A stretch of DNA of 64,000 bases from Mycobacteroides chelonae (GTDB lineage: Bacteria; Actinomycetota; Actinomycetes; Mycobacteriales; Mycobacteriaceae). The notes below the pieces were generated by a model, which saw only the letters and a program-made list of their open reading frames with translations, searched no databases and was not told the origin of the DNA. The stretch is taken from positions 1 through 64,000 of the forward strand of contig NZ_CP050145.1 of assembly GCF_016767715.1 (NCBI RefSeq), read 5' to 3'. A program made the position numbers and the translations under genes. Of the stretch, positions 12,307 through 20,069 are shown one piece after another (the first letter of the stretch is position 1; each line of letters starts with the position of its first letter).

Positions 12307-12701
12307 TTGTACTCGACCGTTAGCTTGTGGTCGAAGATGCGGCCCGCGTTGTAGGCCTCCATGTTGTTGTACAGCACTTCCATCGCAAGCAAGTGGTCAA
12401 TTTTGTCCTGACAGTCCTTCTTCAAATCTGTCAGGTGGGTCACCATCTCGGGCGCTTGCTTGCGGTAGTGCTGCATGGCCTTGTTTCCGGTATTCAGTGC
12501 TCCGAATCCCTCGACGCGCCCGGCTCCCTCGGCAAGGGTTAGCGCCTCGTTGATGAGATCCAGGGCAGGGAGTAGCTCCTTGGCAACCGTTTGCCCGGCC
12601 TTCTCCTCCATGTGCAGAACCTTGCCCGCATCGTTGGCCGCGCTCCGCTGCGCGTCGGGGCTCATTCCGCCCAGATCAAAGCTGTACGTCTTATCGGTCA
12701 T
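12303..12701 (-). CDS. Small helical ESX-associated protein (unit B)
   Basis: A 132-residue, nearly all-helical protein of unknown function that heads unit B. I chose the ATG at 12701 (MTDKTYSFDLGG), which has GGAGGC just upstream; a further upstream in-frame codon would extend it by 9 residues, into the predicted transcription start region. YNNME near the C-terminus fits the YxxxD/E motif found in ESX substrates. It lies 35 bases downstream of a SigM-type -10 element. Family assignment is uncertain. Confidence 0.65.
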   Translation of the reverse strand: MTDKTYSFDLGGMSPDAQRSAANDAGKVLHMEEKAGQTVAKELLPALDLINEALTLAEGAGRVEGFGALNTGNKAMQHYRKQAPEMVTHLTDLKKDCQDKIDHLLAMEVLYNNMEAYNAGRIFDHKLTVEYK

Positions 12702-12735
12702 GCTCCGCCTCCAGAAACCTGCTCTCAAATGGATA

Positions 12736-12762
12736 CGACGCCCCTACCCCAGGTTCGGTTCC
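12736..12762 (-). promoter_or_regulatory. SigM-type ECF promoter, unit B
   Basis: On the minus strand GGAAC (12758-12762) within TGGAACCGA, 17 bases, then CGTCG (12736-12740). The ATG of the unit B leader is at 12701. Same spacing as the other four sites. Confidence 0.75.
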
Positions 12763-12861
12763 ATCTTTCCTGAACTTTCTTCGACGGAGCCCAGGAGGGG
12801 TCTACCTCGCGGACCGCTGAGAAAAAAACCCCAGACCATGGTCATATTCGTAGGCGAAGCT

Positions 12862-13170
12862 TTAGCCCTGACGTGAGGGGTCGCCACCGAGCCCGGAGGC
12901 GGTCCGGTCGTCGGTCGCGATGAATGCAGTGCTGGTCAGCCGAAGCTTGTCGCGATAGTCATCGCAACGGGCCCCGTCACTGGTTATCAGTCCGGCCAGT
13001 CGCTCGACGGCGGGTCCGATGTCGGCCATCTGGTCGGCATAGTGAGAGCCAAAGGTCTCGGCGCGCAGCTCGCAGGACCTCACTTTGTCGCCCTGGGCCC
13101 GCAGACCCTCGGCGGCACGTCCCCACACACCCGCCAAACTCTCGACGCCGTCAGAGTCGATGTACGTCAT
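12862..13170 (-). CDS. EspC-like small helical protein
   Basis: A 102-residue helical protein resembling the EspC/EspF type (DUF2580-like) ESX-associated proteins: two predicted helices (DSDGVESLAGVWGRAAEGLR and ADIGPAVERLAGLITSDGAR) without signal peptide. I chose the ATG at 13170 (MTYIDSDG), preceded by AAGAAGGGT; upstream in-frame codons lack a ribosome binding site. It has its own SigM-type promoter and appears to be monocistronic, because a new promoter lies just downstream. The family match is by overall pattern only. Confidence 0.6.
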   Translation of the reverse strand: MTYIDSDGVESLAGVWGRAAEGLRAQGDKVRSCELRAETFGSHYADQMADIGPAVERLAGLITSDGARCDDYRDKLRLTSTAFIATDDRTASGLGGDPSRQG

Positions 13171-13204
13171 AAGAACGACCCTTCTTAGTTTCAACTACCT
13201 ATTC

Positions 13205-13231
13205 GGACGCAGGTCCGCGCGAATCGGTTCC
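13205..13231 (-). promoter_or_regulatory. SigM-type ECF promoter, EspC-like gene
   Basis: Minus strand GGAAC (13227-13231) within TGGAACCGA, 17 bases, CGTCC (13205-13209). It lies between the end of the LpqH-like lipoprotein gene and the EspC-like gene starting at 13170. Confidence 0.75.
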
Positions 13232-13246
13232 ATGAGTTTGGACGGA

Positions 13247-14176
13247 TTACAGCCCCGGGCAGGTAGCGGTGAGCTCGACGGGGTGCGGCTCGTCGTACGA
13301 CTTGTTCTGGTAGATCCGATACAGGTTGGCCTTGACGTGAAGGATGTTGCCTTCTTTGGCCACCGAGGCATCGGCGGGAACGCGGGTGGTGTAGTTGAAC
13401 AGGGCCCCGCCCACATAGCCGTGAAGTACGGCATCATCTTTCACCTCGAAGGTGAGGGTGTTACCGAGTTTGCCTAAGCCCGGCTTGACCGCAATCTTCA
13501 ACGAGCCGTTCGGTTCTCGGATGCAAGAGGCGGCATCGGTGCCGTCGACCAGGACTCGGCCGTCCACTGTGGCGTTCACGCGCGGTCCCTTGGGGTCGGG
13601 CGTGGGAGGCAGGGGTGGTGCCGACGGCTGCTGTGGATGGGGATAGGCGGGGCATGTTGCCGTGACGGTAAACGGAATCGGCTTAGGCTCACCCGGGTCG
13701 AGATTTAGGAACACCACACCGGAAACGTTGTAGGTCGAGCCCTGCACCACCACGGTGGGAGGCGATGGCAGATGGGACCACGTTTTCCACAGGTACATGC
13801 CACCGTCCGGCGCACCGATGCGGATCTCGTTCACGGTGGATGTCCCGGTGTCCAGCCGCAAGCTCAGTGAACTCGCTTGTGGTGCAGTGCTAAAGCTGAT
13901 TGTGGTCTCTTCAGTAAAGCCGAGACAGACCGGGTCGCTGAACGTCAGCGGATGTCCGTCGAGGGTGGCTTCGATGGTGGCCGGGCCGCGAGGGAAATTG
14001 GGAGGCAGTGGCGCCGTCGTGGTCGAGACCGGCACCACCGCCGATGTCGCGGTGGGCGTATCGGCCGGCGGCTTCGGATCGCACGCGGCAGCGGGCAGCC
14101 CGACGAGCAATGCCAGGAGGATTCCCAGGGTCCTTTTCGTGGCCGGGCTAGCGCTCAGTCCCGAGATCCGTAACAT
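13247..14176 (-). CDS. LpqH-like lipoprotein with two tandem domains
   Basis: A 309-residue predicted lipoprotein. The hydrophobic N-terminus ends in lipobox LPAAAC, then a Pro/Thr linker. Two domains with the layout of the mycobacterial 19-kDa antigen (LpqH) follow: ATIEATLDGHPLTF to FTVTATCP, and VNATVDGRVLVDG to VELTATCPGL. Each has a 'V/A-x-LDG' start, a CIRE/CLGF Cys region and a terminal TATCP. LpqH itself has one such domain, so this is a duplication. The ATG at 14176 is chosen because it gives a proper signal sequence. It is the last gene of unit D, behind two predicted wall-acting effectors. The function is unknown. Confidence 0.72.
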   Translation of the reverse strand: MLRISGLSASPATKRTLGILLALLVGLPAAACDPKPPADTPTATSAVVPVSTTTAPLPPNFPRGPATIEATLDGHPLTFSDPVCLGFTEETTISFSTAPQASSLSLRLDTGTSTVNEIRIGAPDGGMYLWKTWSHLPSPPTVVVQGSTYNVSGVVFLNLDPGEPKPIPFTVTATCPAYPHPQQPSAPPLPPTPDPKGPRVNATVDGRVLVDGTDAASCIREPNGSLKIAVKPGLGKLGNTLTFEVKDDAVLHGYVGGALFNYTTRVPADASVAKEGNILHVKANLYRIYQNKSYDEPHPVELTATCPGL

Positions 14177-14235
14177 CAGAGCCCCCTCAATTGATCTGGT
14201 TATCAGAGTTTTTCGCTTGCGTGGCCGCCGACGGA

Positions 14236-15012
14236 TCATGCGGCGCAGGCACCCCCGCGCCGGATGGACTGCAGTGCGGGTAGCGGAATACGGGGCTGCC
14301 ACGCTGCGGAGTGAACCGGCCCCATACGTTCGGCGGGCATGACGAGCACGAGGTCGTCGCCGTCGAGGTACCAGGCCTTGTAGTCGCCGCTGTAGCCGCC
14401 GTGATCGGGCCGGGGTTCGAACTCGCCGATACTGAATTGGGGGGTCTTGTCCAGGGCTGCGGCCTGCTCAACGTAAGGGCGTACGAGCGGCGGGAGCGCG
14501 GTCAGCGGATCGACACCCGGGCAGAACAGGTCCGCGAGCTCGAGTTGCCTTTTGTTCGTCTGGTCGAAAGTGAAGGTGACCACCGCATCGTTGGGGTGCG
14601 GCGTTCCGGTGACGAACCAATCTTCTGTGAAGACGACGGACACGGTGTGCGGAGACTTGTAGGTCTTGTAGCCCAGGCTCGCTTCGCTGTTTTGCGTGAG
14701 GTTGTCATTCGGCTGGCCGAATTTGTTGAAGAAGCCGGTTAGGAATTGGCGAAGCACCGGCCCGGTGACTGGGTCCTCCAGTAGGTTAATGGGATAGGTG
14801 GCTTGAACTTTCGCCGTGGTGTTCTTTGCGTTCGTGCCCGTAAGCGCGCAGCTTTCCTTGGAGCCGTCCCACGTGCCACCCACGTCCGTGCACAGGTCTG
14901 TCGGCGGCGCAGCGGTTGCGGGGCTTTGCACTGGGCTGGCGGTGGAGCAGGCTGCCAGCGCCAGAAGAAGTGCTGCGAGCGGGCGTAGTTTCCGGACGGT
15001 CATCGTCGCCAT
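14236..15012 (-). CDS. MPT64/DUF3298-like lipoprotein
   Basis: A 258-residue predicted lipoprotein with lipobox ALAACS after a hydrophobic segment. The mature part looks like the MPT64/DUF3298 (RsiV-like) fold: HPNDAVVTFTFDQ, LELADLFCPGVDPL, then YLDGDDLVLVMPAERMGPVHSAAW and a conserved IPLPAL ending. DUF3298 proteins of this type are extracytoplasmic, and RsiV binds lysozyme. That makes a partner or inhibitor role toward the neighbouring GH19 effector conceivable, but it is not shown. ATG at 15012 is preceded by GGAAGGAAC. It follows the GH19 gene by 13 bases in unit D. Confidence 0.68.
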   Translation of the reverse strand: MATMTVRKLRPLAALLLALAACSTASPVQSPATAAPPTDLCTDVGGTWDGSKESCALTGTNAKNTTAKVQATYPINLLEDPVTGPVLRQFLTGFFNKFGQPNDNLTQNSEASLGYKTYKSPHTVSVVFTEDWFVTGTPHPNDAVVTFTFDQTNKRQLELADLFCPGVDPLTALPPLVRPYVEQAAALDKTPQFSIGEFEPRPDHGGYSGDYKAWYLDGDDLVLVMPAERMGPVHSAAWQPRIPLPALQSIRRGGACAA

Positions 15013-15025
15013 GGTGTTCCTTCCG

Positions 15026-16423
15026 TCATCCGCCGAGCGCCGACAGCGCTCTCTGATAGACATCACGCTTCTTATCCCGGTTGCCGTCGTAGTAGTTGAC
15101 GATATCGGTCACCGCATCGATTCCACCGCTATCGGCAGCGGCATTGATCCCGTGTGCGGTCCAGTACCACTCCGCGGCCGCGAATCCGTACTCGGGCTGT
15201 TGGAGCAGTTCGGGCGTTTGGGTGAAATCCATTGGCGGATTTGGGCTGTAGCTCTGGTTGTACCACTCGGTGAATCGCTGGTAGTTGCTTCTGCCGGTGA
15301 CCTGGATCGGGCCCCGCCCCATAAACCGGGCACCGTCGCCCGGTTCTGTGTTTCCGAGTTCTTGTCCCTTCGAAGTTTGCGGGCCGTAGTGCGCGTTGAA
15401 CCAGTCGGCGTCGGGCCCGCCCGGATAGGCGCCCTCGTACCACATGGTCAGCTCACCGGATTCGATTGCACAGGTGGCAAGGAACGCTGCCTGCCGCTGC
15501 GGGGTATCTATCCCGGCGTGCTCCATCATGGCGTTGAGTTGGTCGAGAATTCGTTGTTGCTGTTCCGGGGGCAGGCTTGCGAAGGCGCCCTGATTGAAGA
15601 TGGCCTGCAGCTGGTCCATCGTCACCTTGTGGAAGGAGCTGTCCTGCGGGCCGTTTTCGCCGATGTTGAGTGCTTGGCGCAGGATGGTGTAGTTGTCGGT
15701 GACGAATTGGTCCATGCTGGTGTTGGCGTCGTTGAAGGCGGCGATGGCGGTGGCGAATGCTCCGATGACGCTGGTGCGTAGGTCGTCTTTGACTTGTCGG
15801 GCAGGCCAATTGACGCCGGGGCTGCCGTGCCAGGCGTACAGGTGTTTGTCTGAGCCTTCGACTCCGGTGTTGTTGGCGCTGATCGCGGCGGCGCCGGTGG
15901 TGAGCCGGTTGGCGAAATCTGTGGGGTTGTTCTGAATTGTGCCTTCGATCATCAGGGTGATCGCGGCGGTGTATTCGTCTTGTTTTTTGTTCAGGCCGAA
16001 GTACAGGTTGTCGTCGACGCCTTTGACGGCTTCTTGGGCGTCCTTGAGTTTTTGAAGGTTGGCTTGTAGTTGTTCGGTGTTGGTTTTGTATTTCTCCCAC
16101 GCCGCATCGGCGGCATGGCCTTTGACGTATTGCGAGAGGCGTTCGGTCTCCCCGATCAGCCCGACTTGTTCGGTGCCGCCGGTGACCGCGTCTTGCAGGT
16201 GGTCTCCGGATTCGCGGATCACCTTCAAGTTGATGTCGGCTTCTTTGTAGTAGGCGGCCTCAAAATCGGCGGCGCTGCGGTCCATCGGCAGCCCCGATAA
16301 ATCGACGCCGGCCTGACTCAACTCGCCCTGGTGAGTCTTCAAAATCTCCCAGTACCCACAAAAATCGCGGATCTTGGCACCGTCATCGAGCACCTGCCGA
16401 CCCGTGTCATAAACCACCACCAC
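15026..16423 (-). CDS. Modular ESX-type effector with GH19 (chitinase/lysozyme-like) domain
   Basis: A 465-residue two-part protein. Residues 1-259 are a helical domain identical to that of the next upstream gene, with no signal peptide and a YKEAD motif near residue 57 that fits the ESX YxxxD/E signal. Residues from about 270 form a GH19-type glycoside hydrolase: FLATCAIESGEL (likely catalytic Glu321) and the family signature GRGPIQVTGRSNY (about 369-381), ending in NYYDGNRDKKRDVYQRAL. GH19 enzymes cut chitin or peptidoglycan-type glycans; in bacteria many act as lysozymes. The start is GTG at 16423 behind a GGGGG ribosome binding site, 12 bases after the previous gene. A polymorphic-effector reading is strongly suggested by the shared N-terminus, though secretion is inferred. 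Confidence 0.82.
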   Translation of the reverse strand: MVVVYDTGRQVLDDGAKIRDFCGYWEILKTHQGELSQAGVDLSGLPMDRSAADFEAAYYKEADINLKVIRESGDHLQDAVTGGTEQVGLIGETERLSQYVKGHAADAAWEKYKTNTEQLQANLQKLKDAQEAVKGVDDNLYFGLNKKQDEYTAAITLMIEGTIQNNPTDFANRLTTGAAAISANNTGVEGSDKHLYAWHGSPGVNWPARQVKDDLRTSVIGAFATAIAAFNDANTSMDQFVTDNYTILRQALNIGENGPQDSSFHKVTMDQLQAIFNQGAFASLPPEQQQRILDQLNAMMEHAGIDTPQRQAAFLATCAIESGELTMWYEGAYPGGPDADWFNAHYGPQTSKGQELGNTEPGDGARFMGRGPIQVTGRSNYQRFTEWYNQSYSPNPPMDFTQTPELLQQPEYGFAAAEWYWTAHGINAAADSGGIDAVTDIVNYYDGNRDKKRDVYQRALSALGG

Positions 16424-16431
16424 AAACCCCC
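15647..16431. repeat. 785-bp direct repeat, copy 1
   Basis: Reading both copies side by side, bases 15647-16431 equal 17105-17889 with no difference (offset 1458). The repeat covers the GTG start, the GGGG ribosome binding site and codons 1-259 of the GH19 effector, and ends abruptly inside the reading frame. Confidence 0.95.
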
Positions 16432-16435
16432 GAAC

Positions 16436-17881
16436 CTAGAACGGAACCGTGCTGTACCCGGGCGGGGCAGCGGTTCTGTTGCGGAGGAATCTCTCCAGGG
16501 TCGCGCGGTCACACGGGTACGGCAGCGTTCCGCCGTTCCTGGTCCCGGCCGAGGTGCGGTTGGAGTCGTTGACCCAGTACTGCGGTTGGCCGTTGTCATC
16601 GAACGTCACACGCGAGATCGATAGGAAGTGTCCACCGCCCGGCGATACCGAGCCGTTGACGATCACTTGGCGGCCGGCCTGCAGATCAGCCGTCATCTGG
16701 TTGGTCAGTTCTGTGACCGCTTCCGGCGAGCTGCTTGTGGCGTTGTTGACGGCGGAGTCGATTCCCAGGCTTTGCAGCTGCTGGGTCATCAGACCGGGCC
16801 CTCCGGGGAAGCCGTCTCGTTCGGCACCGGGATCGTAGATCTGGACACCTTGCCATCGGGTGATCTGGTCGATCTCCGCCCGATTCGGTGGGAAGTGCAG
16901 GGGCATACCGTCCATCAGCTTGTTCTGCACGTCGGCGGGAAGGTTGATCTCCTTGCCGTTGGGGCCTTCTCGCGTTCCGTACTTGTTGGCCAGAGCGCTC
17001 GCCAATGCCCACCGGGAGCAGTCGCCGCCACCGGCCTCGAGTGAATACTGCGACCATTGGCCCACCTGATCCTGTTCCTCGGGGGTGAGCGGATTCCCTA
17101 CGGCCGGGCCGTTTTCGCCGATGTTGAGTGCTTGGCGCAGGATGGTGTAGTTGTCGGTGACGAATTGGTCCATGCTGGTGTTGGCGTCGTTGAAGGCGGC
17201 GATGGCGGTGGCGAATGCTCCGATGACGCTGGTGCGTAGGTCGTCTTTGACTTGTCGGGCAGGCCAATTGACGCCGGGGCTGCCGTGCCAGGCGTACAGG
17301 TGTTTGTCTGAGCCTTCGACTCCGGTGTTGTTGGCGCTGATCGCGGCGGCGCCGGTGGTGAGCCGGTTGGCGAAATCTGTGGGGTTGTTCTGAATTGTGC
17401 CTTCGATCATCAGGGTGATCGCGGCGGTGTATTCGTCTTGTTTTTTGTTCAGGCCGAAGTACAGGTTGTCGTCGACGCCTTTGACGGCTTCTTGGGCGTC
17501 CTTGAGTTTTTGAAGGTTGGCTTGTAGTTGTTCGGTGTTGGTTTTGTATTTCTCCCACGCCGCATCGGCGGCATGGCCTTTGACGTATTGCGAGAGGCGT
17601 TCGGTCTCCCCGATCAGCCCGACTTGTTCGGTGCCGCCGGTGACCGCGTCTTGCAGGTGGTCTCCGGATTCGCGGATCACCTTCAAGTTGATGTCGGCTT
17701 CTTTGTAGTAGGCGGCCTCAAAATCGGCGGCGCTGCGGTCCATCGGCAGCCCCGATAAATCGACGCCGGCCTGACTCAACTCGCCCTGGTGAGTCTTCAA
17801 AATCTCCCAGTACCCACAAAAATCGCGGATCTTGGCACCGTCATCGAGCACCTGCCGACCCGTGTCATAAACCACCACCAC
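16436..17881 (-). CDS. Modular ESX-type effector with C39-like cysteine peptidase domain
   Basis: A 481-residue protein whose first 259 residues are identical to those of the GH19 protein downstream. The C-terminal part (about 265-481) looks like a papain-fold C39-like peptidase: GGGDCSRWALASAL supplies a nucleophile Cys near residue 289, GGGHFLSISRV supplies His418 and YWVNDSN supplies Asn438/Asp439. Such domains cleave peptides; the target could be peptidoglycan stem peptides or a host or rival protein. The start is GTG at 17881 with GAGGGG upstream. It follows the small tail-motif protein by 14 bases in unit D. The peptidase call rests on motif order, not on a search. Confidence 0.72.
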   Translation of the reverse strand: MVVVYDTGRQVLDDGAKIRDFCGYWEILKTHQGELSQAGVDLSGLPMDRSAADFEAAYYKEADINLKVIRESGDHLQDAVTGGTEQVGLIGETERLSQYVKGHAADAAWEKYKTNTEQLQANLQKLKDAQEAVKGVDDNLYFGLNKKQDEYTAAITLMIEGTIQNNPTDFANRLTTGAAAISANNTGVEGSDKHLYAWHGSPGVNWPARQVKDDLRTSVIGAFATAIAAFNDANTSMDQFVTDNYTILRQALNIGENGPAVGNPLTPEEQDQVGQWSQYSLEAGGGDCSRWALASALANKYGTREGPNGKEINLPADVQNKLMDGMPLHFPPNRAEIDQITRWQGVQIYDPGAERDGFPGGPGLMTQQLQSLGIDSAVNNATSSSPEAVTELTNQMTADLQAGRQVIVNGSVSPGGGHFLSISRVTFDDNGQPQYWVNDSNRTSAGTRNGGTLPYPCDRATLERFLRNRTAAPPGYSTVPF

Positions 17882-17889
17882 AAACCCCC
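17105..17889. repeat. 785-bp direct repeat, copy 2
   Basis: Second copy of the repeat, covering the start and codons 1-259 of the C39-like effector. The copies are in the same orientation and 1458 bp apart, so recombination between them would delete one effector C-terminus and join the N-terminus to the other. Confidence 0.95.
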
Positions 17890-17895
17890 TCAGCC

Positions 17896-18171
17896 CTAGT
17901 ACTTCAGCCGGTTTCCACGAAATTCCCAGAAACTGTCCTCGTCGTCCCAGCCGGCTGGGGCAGGCCGCTTCGCGGACGCATCTTTGGTCGCAATGGGGGG
18001 CTCCTGCGCGGGCGAGGGCGCGTTTCCTGCTTCCCAGGCGGCGCGTTCCCGTGCCTGGCGGGTCTGCTCGGCGCGGATTTCCTGGAAGCGCTGGGCGGTT
18101 TTCAGTTTTCGAGCCTCAGAGGAGCGCCCAAACTCCAGTTGCAAGGCGTACAGCCGGTCCGCGTAGCCCAT
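17896..18171 (-). CDS. Small protein with acidic-aromatic tail (unit D)
   Basis: A 91-residue protein that heads unit D. It has a long basic helix (about residues 5-48, rich in Arg, Glu and Gln), an Ala/Pro-rich linker and the tail DDEDSFWEFRGNRLKY, matching the tails of the proteins at 9606 and 20070. The ATG at 18171 (MGYADRLYAL) has AAGGGA 8 bases upstream; a GTG at 18189 is a weaker alternative. It lies 56 bases from a SigM-type -10. A role as partner or chaperone of the two effectors that follow is suggested by order only. Confidence 0.65.
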   Translation of the reverse strand: MGYADRLYALQLEFGRSSEARKLKTAQRFQEIRAEQTRQARERAAWEAGNAPSPAQEPPIATKDASAKRPAPAGWDDEDSFWEFRGNRLKY

Positions 18172-18226
18172 CTGCCCAAGTCCCTTCACGCCCTAGAAGT
18201 GTCCAGATTCCGCCTCTAAGTACTTG

Positions 18227-18253
18227 AGACGGCGGTATGCCAGATTCGGTTCC
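18227..18253 (-). promoter_or_regulatory. SigM-type ECF promoter, unit D
   Basis: Minus strand GGAAC (18249-18253) within GATGGAACCGA, 17 bases, CGTCT (18227-18231). It would drive the small tail protein, both modular effectors and two lipoproteins. Confidence 0.75.
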
Positions 18254-18376
18254 ATCGAATTTGGGCGTGTGGAGAACGGCACCACTCAGGGTGAGTGGGC
18301 TCAATAGTTCAGGGGTGGAGCGCTTGCCGCGCATCAAGATCCACGCGTACTGGCGAGCGCCGTGCGGAGCTGGGAA

Positions 18377-19081
18377 TCACCACACGCCCGGAATCAGCCG
18401 GTAGCGCACCCGGGCCGCGTACTCGGGATAGCCGTCGAGTTCCTGGGTGAGCAGGTGCTCTTCCCCGATTGCGCGGAATCCCAACGCGAGGACGGTCGCC
18501 ATCGACCCGATCAATCCGTACCAGGAGCCCAGCAGCAGGGGCATGCCCATAAGGAACGGGATCGCCCCCGAGTACATGGGATGGCGGACGTAGGCATAGG
18601 GGCCGGTATCAACGATCGAATGTCCACGCTCTGCCTGCACCTTCACGACGGGCGCGGCAAAGCTGTTGGCGTGGAAGACGAGCACCATGGACAGCAGCGA
18701 GACGGCGATGAGTACCGCGCCCACGACCTGAATCCAGACCGGCACCATTGACCAACCCCAGCGATGGTCGAGCCCGGGTACCGCGAACCAGATCGGCATG
18801 CCGATGATGGCGAACACCACGAAGACTTTGTCCCATGAGGTTTGGTTGGGCTGGCGGGGTGAGCCGAGCCGCTCGGCGAGCAGCGCCGGGTTGTAGTTGA
18901 GCAGCCAGAGGTGCACACCGAGGTTCAGGACGGTGACCTCGATACCGAGGATCCAGAGTTGGGGCCAATGCCAGGTTCCCGCAGCCAGGACCATGAGCCC
19001 GCCCAAGGCGAGAGTGGACACGATGTTAGCGACGAGCAGCTTGACCAGCAGCCGCGTCTTCGACGGAATGGCCTCGGGCAT
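18377..19081 (-). CDS. Isoprenylcysteine carboxyl methyltransferase-like membrane protein
   Basis: A 234-residue integral membrane protein with about five hydrophobic segments and the ICMT/phospholipid-methyltransferase signature DTGPYAYVRHPMYSGA (about 150-165), then EEHLLTQELDGYPEYAARVRYRLIP. Members of this family use S-adenosylmethionine to methylate lipid or prenyl substrates at the membrane. The bacterial substrate is usually unknown. It begins 9 bases after the arylamine N-acetyltransferase gene, so the two are probably cotranscribed. Confidence 0.82.
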   Translation of the reverse strand: MPEAIPSKTRLLVKLLVANIVSTLALGGLMVLAAGTWHWPQLWILGIEVTVLNLGVHLWLLNYNPALLAERLGSPRQPNQTSWDKVFVVFAIIGMPIWFAVPGLDHRWGWSMVPVWIQVVGAVLIAVSLLSMVLVFHANSFAAPVVKVQAERGHSIVDTGPYAYVRHPMYSGAIPFLMGMPLLLGSWYGLIGSMATVLALGFRAIGEEHLLTQELDGYPEYAARVRYRLIPGVW

Positions 19082-19090
19082 GCATCGACG

Positions 19091-19927
19091 TTACTGCTGT
19101 GCCAGCCGTTCCAACAGCAGTGACGAGTCATCGTTCTTCAGTTCGATACCGAAGATGTCGCGCAGTGTCACCACGACTTCCGCGGGTACCAGCTGCCGGG
19201 TCTTGCGGCCTATGCCGGGCCGGATGTCGTGCAGCTCGCGGTGGTCCAGGATGTACGCGTGATCGGGCGTGATCTTCTGTACGAAAACCCTTGTACTGAA
19301 GGGTGAATGGGGACTCGATGCGACGAAGTAACTCGCGGCGCGATAGTCGATCGGGTACTGCGGTTCCAGCACGAAGGTGTACCGGCTCATCCACCCCGGC
19401 AGCGTTCCGTCCCCGGCGGCCTCCGACAGGGTCCAGCCGTCGGCGCCGGGTGTGACCTTGCCGCGCAGCAGTTGGTACGTCCACGATCCGTCGTCGATGG
19501 TGGCCTCGTCGACAATGCGTATCGGGGCAAGAGGGCTGGTGCCGAATCCGACATCGCAGAGCCACTGTTGTCCGTCGAGCCGGACCACGAGCATGCCGTG
19601 CGTCGCCGGCCGAATGGTGGTGGCGCCCATTTGCACGCGCCCCTGAATTCCGAAGAAGTCGAAGCCGAGGCGCTCCAGAACCGCTGCGAACAGGGCGACG
19701 TGCTCGTAGCAGTAGCCGCCGCGGGGCCCGCGCAGCAGCTTCGCCTGAACCGCCGGGATATCCAGTGCGACGTGCTTGTGCAGCACCGCATCGAGGTTCT
19801 CCCACTTGACGTTCAGGACGTGCCCGCGCTGTAGGCGCCGCAGGGTGTCCAGGGACGGCGACCGGGCGCCGTCGAAGCCTATGAAGGCCAGGTATTCGTC
19901 GAGCGCGAGCTCGTCTCCGTTCCACAT
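19091..19927 (-). CDS. nat: Arylamine N-acetyltransferase
   Basis: Cytosolic enzyme transferring acetyl from acetyl-CoA to arylamines, arylhydrazines and hydrazides. In mycobacteria it can acetylate isoniazid and has been linked to lipid metabolism. The 278-residue length fits the family. The Cys-His-Asp triad is visible: RGGYCYEH (Cys73), ATHGMLVV (His110) and LCDVGFG (Asp125). The ATG at 19927 follows a region shared with the divergent unit E promoter. It lies upstream of the ICMT-like gene, not among cholesterol genes as in M. tuberculosis. Confidence 0.93.
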   Translation of the reverse strand: MWNGDELALDEYLAFIGFDGARSPSLDTLRRLQRGHVLNVKWENLDAVLHKHVALDIPAVQAKLLRGPRGGYCYEHVALFAAVLERLGFDFFGIQGRVQMGATTIRPATHGMLVVRLDGQQWLCDVGFGTSPLAPIRIVDEATIDDGSWTYQLLRGKVTPGADGWTLSEAAGDGTLPGWMSRYTFVLEPQYPIDYRAASYFVASSPHSPFSTRVFVQKITPDHAYILDHRELHDIRPGIGRKTRQLVPAEVVVTLRDIFGIELKNDDSSLLLERLAQQ

Positions 19928-19997
19928 GGTGTGGACAACGTACTAGCAGCCCTGGGTATCGCTGTAGCGCCGCGGACCATATCTGGCAGAACGGTGG

Positions 19998-20024
19998 AAC
20001 CGAATGGCCCGCCCGTGCGTCGGA
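19998..20024 (+). promoter_or_regulatory. SigM-type ECF promoter, unit E
   Basis: GGAAC (19998-20002) within TGGAACCGA, 17 bases, CGTCG (20020-20024). It precedes the small tail protein at 20070 and lies in the divergent gap with nat. Confidence 0.75.
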
Positions 20025-20069
20025 GCACAATAAGAGGGGAATTCTGTCCGGGATCGGGAGGTGAAGGTC

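Noticed and set aside
12815..12845. T-run with CCAGACCATGG palindrome on the minus strand as a terminator of the EspC-like gene
   Set aside because: The palindrome has no loop and the stem is too short; the position just before the unit B promoter may be coincidence.
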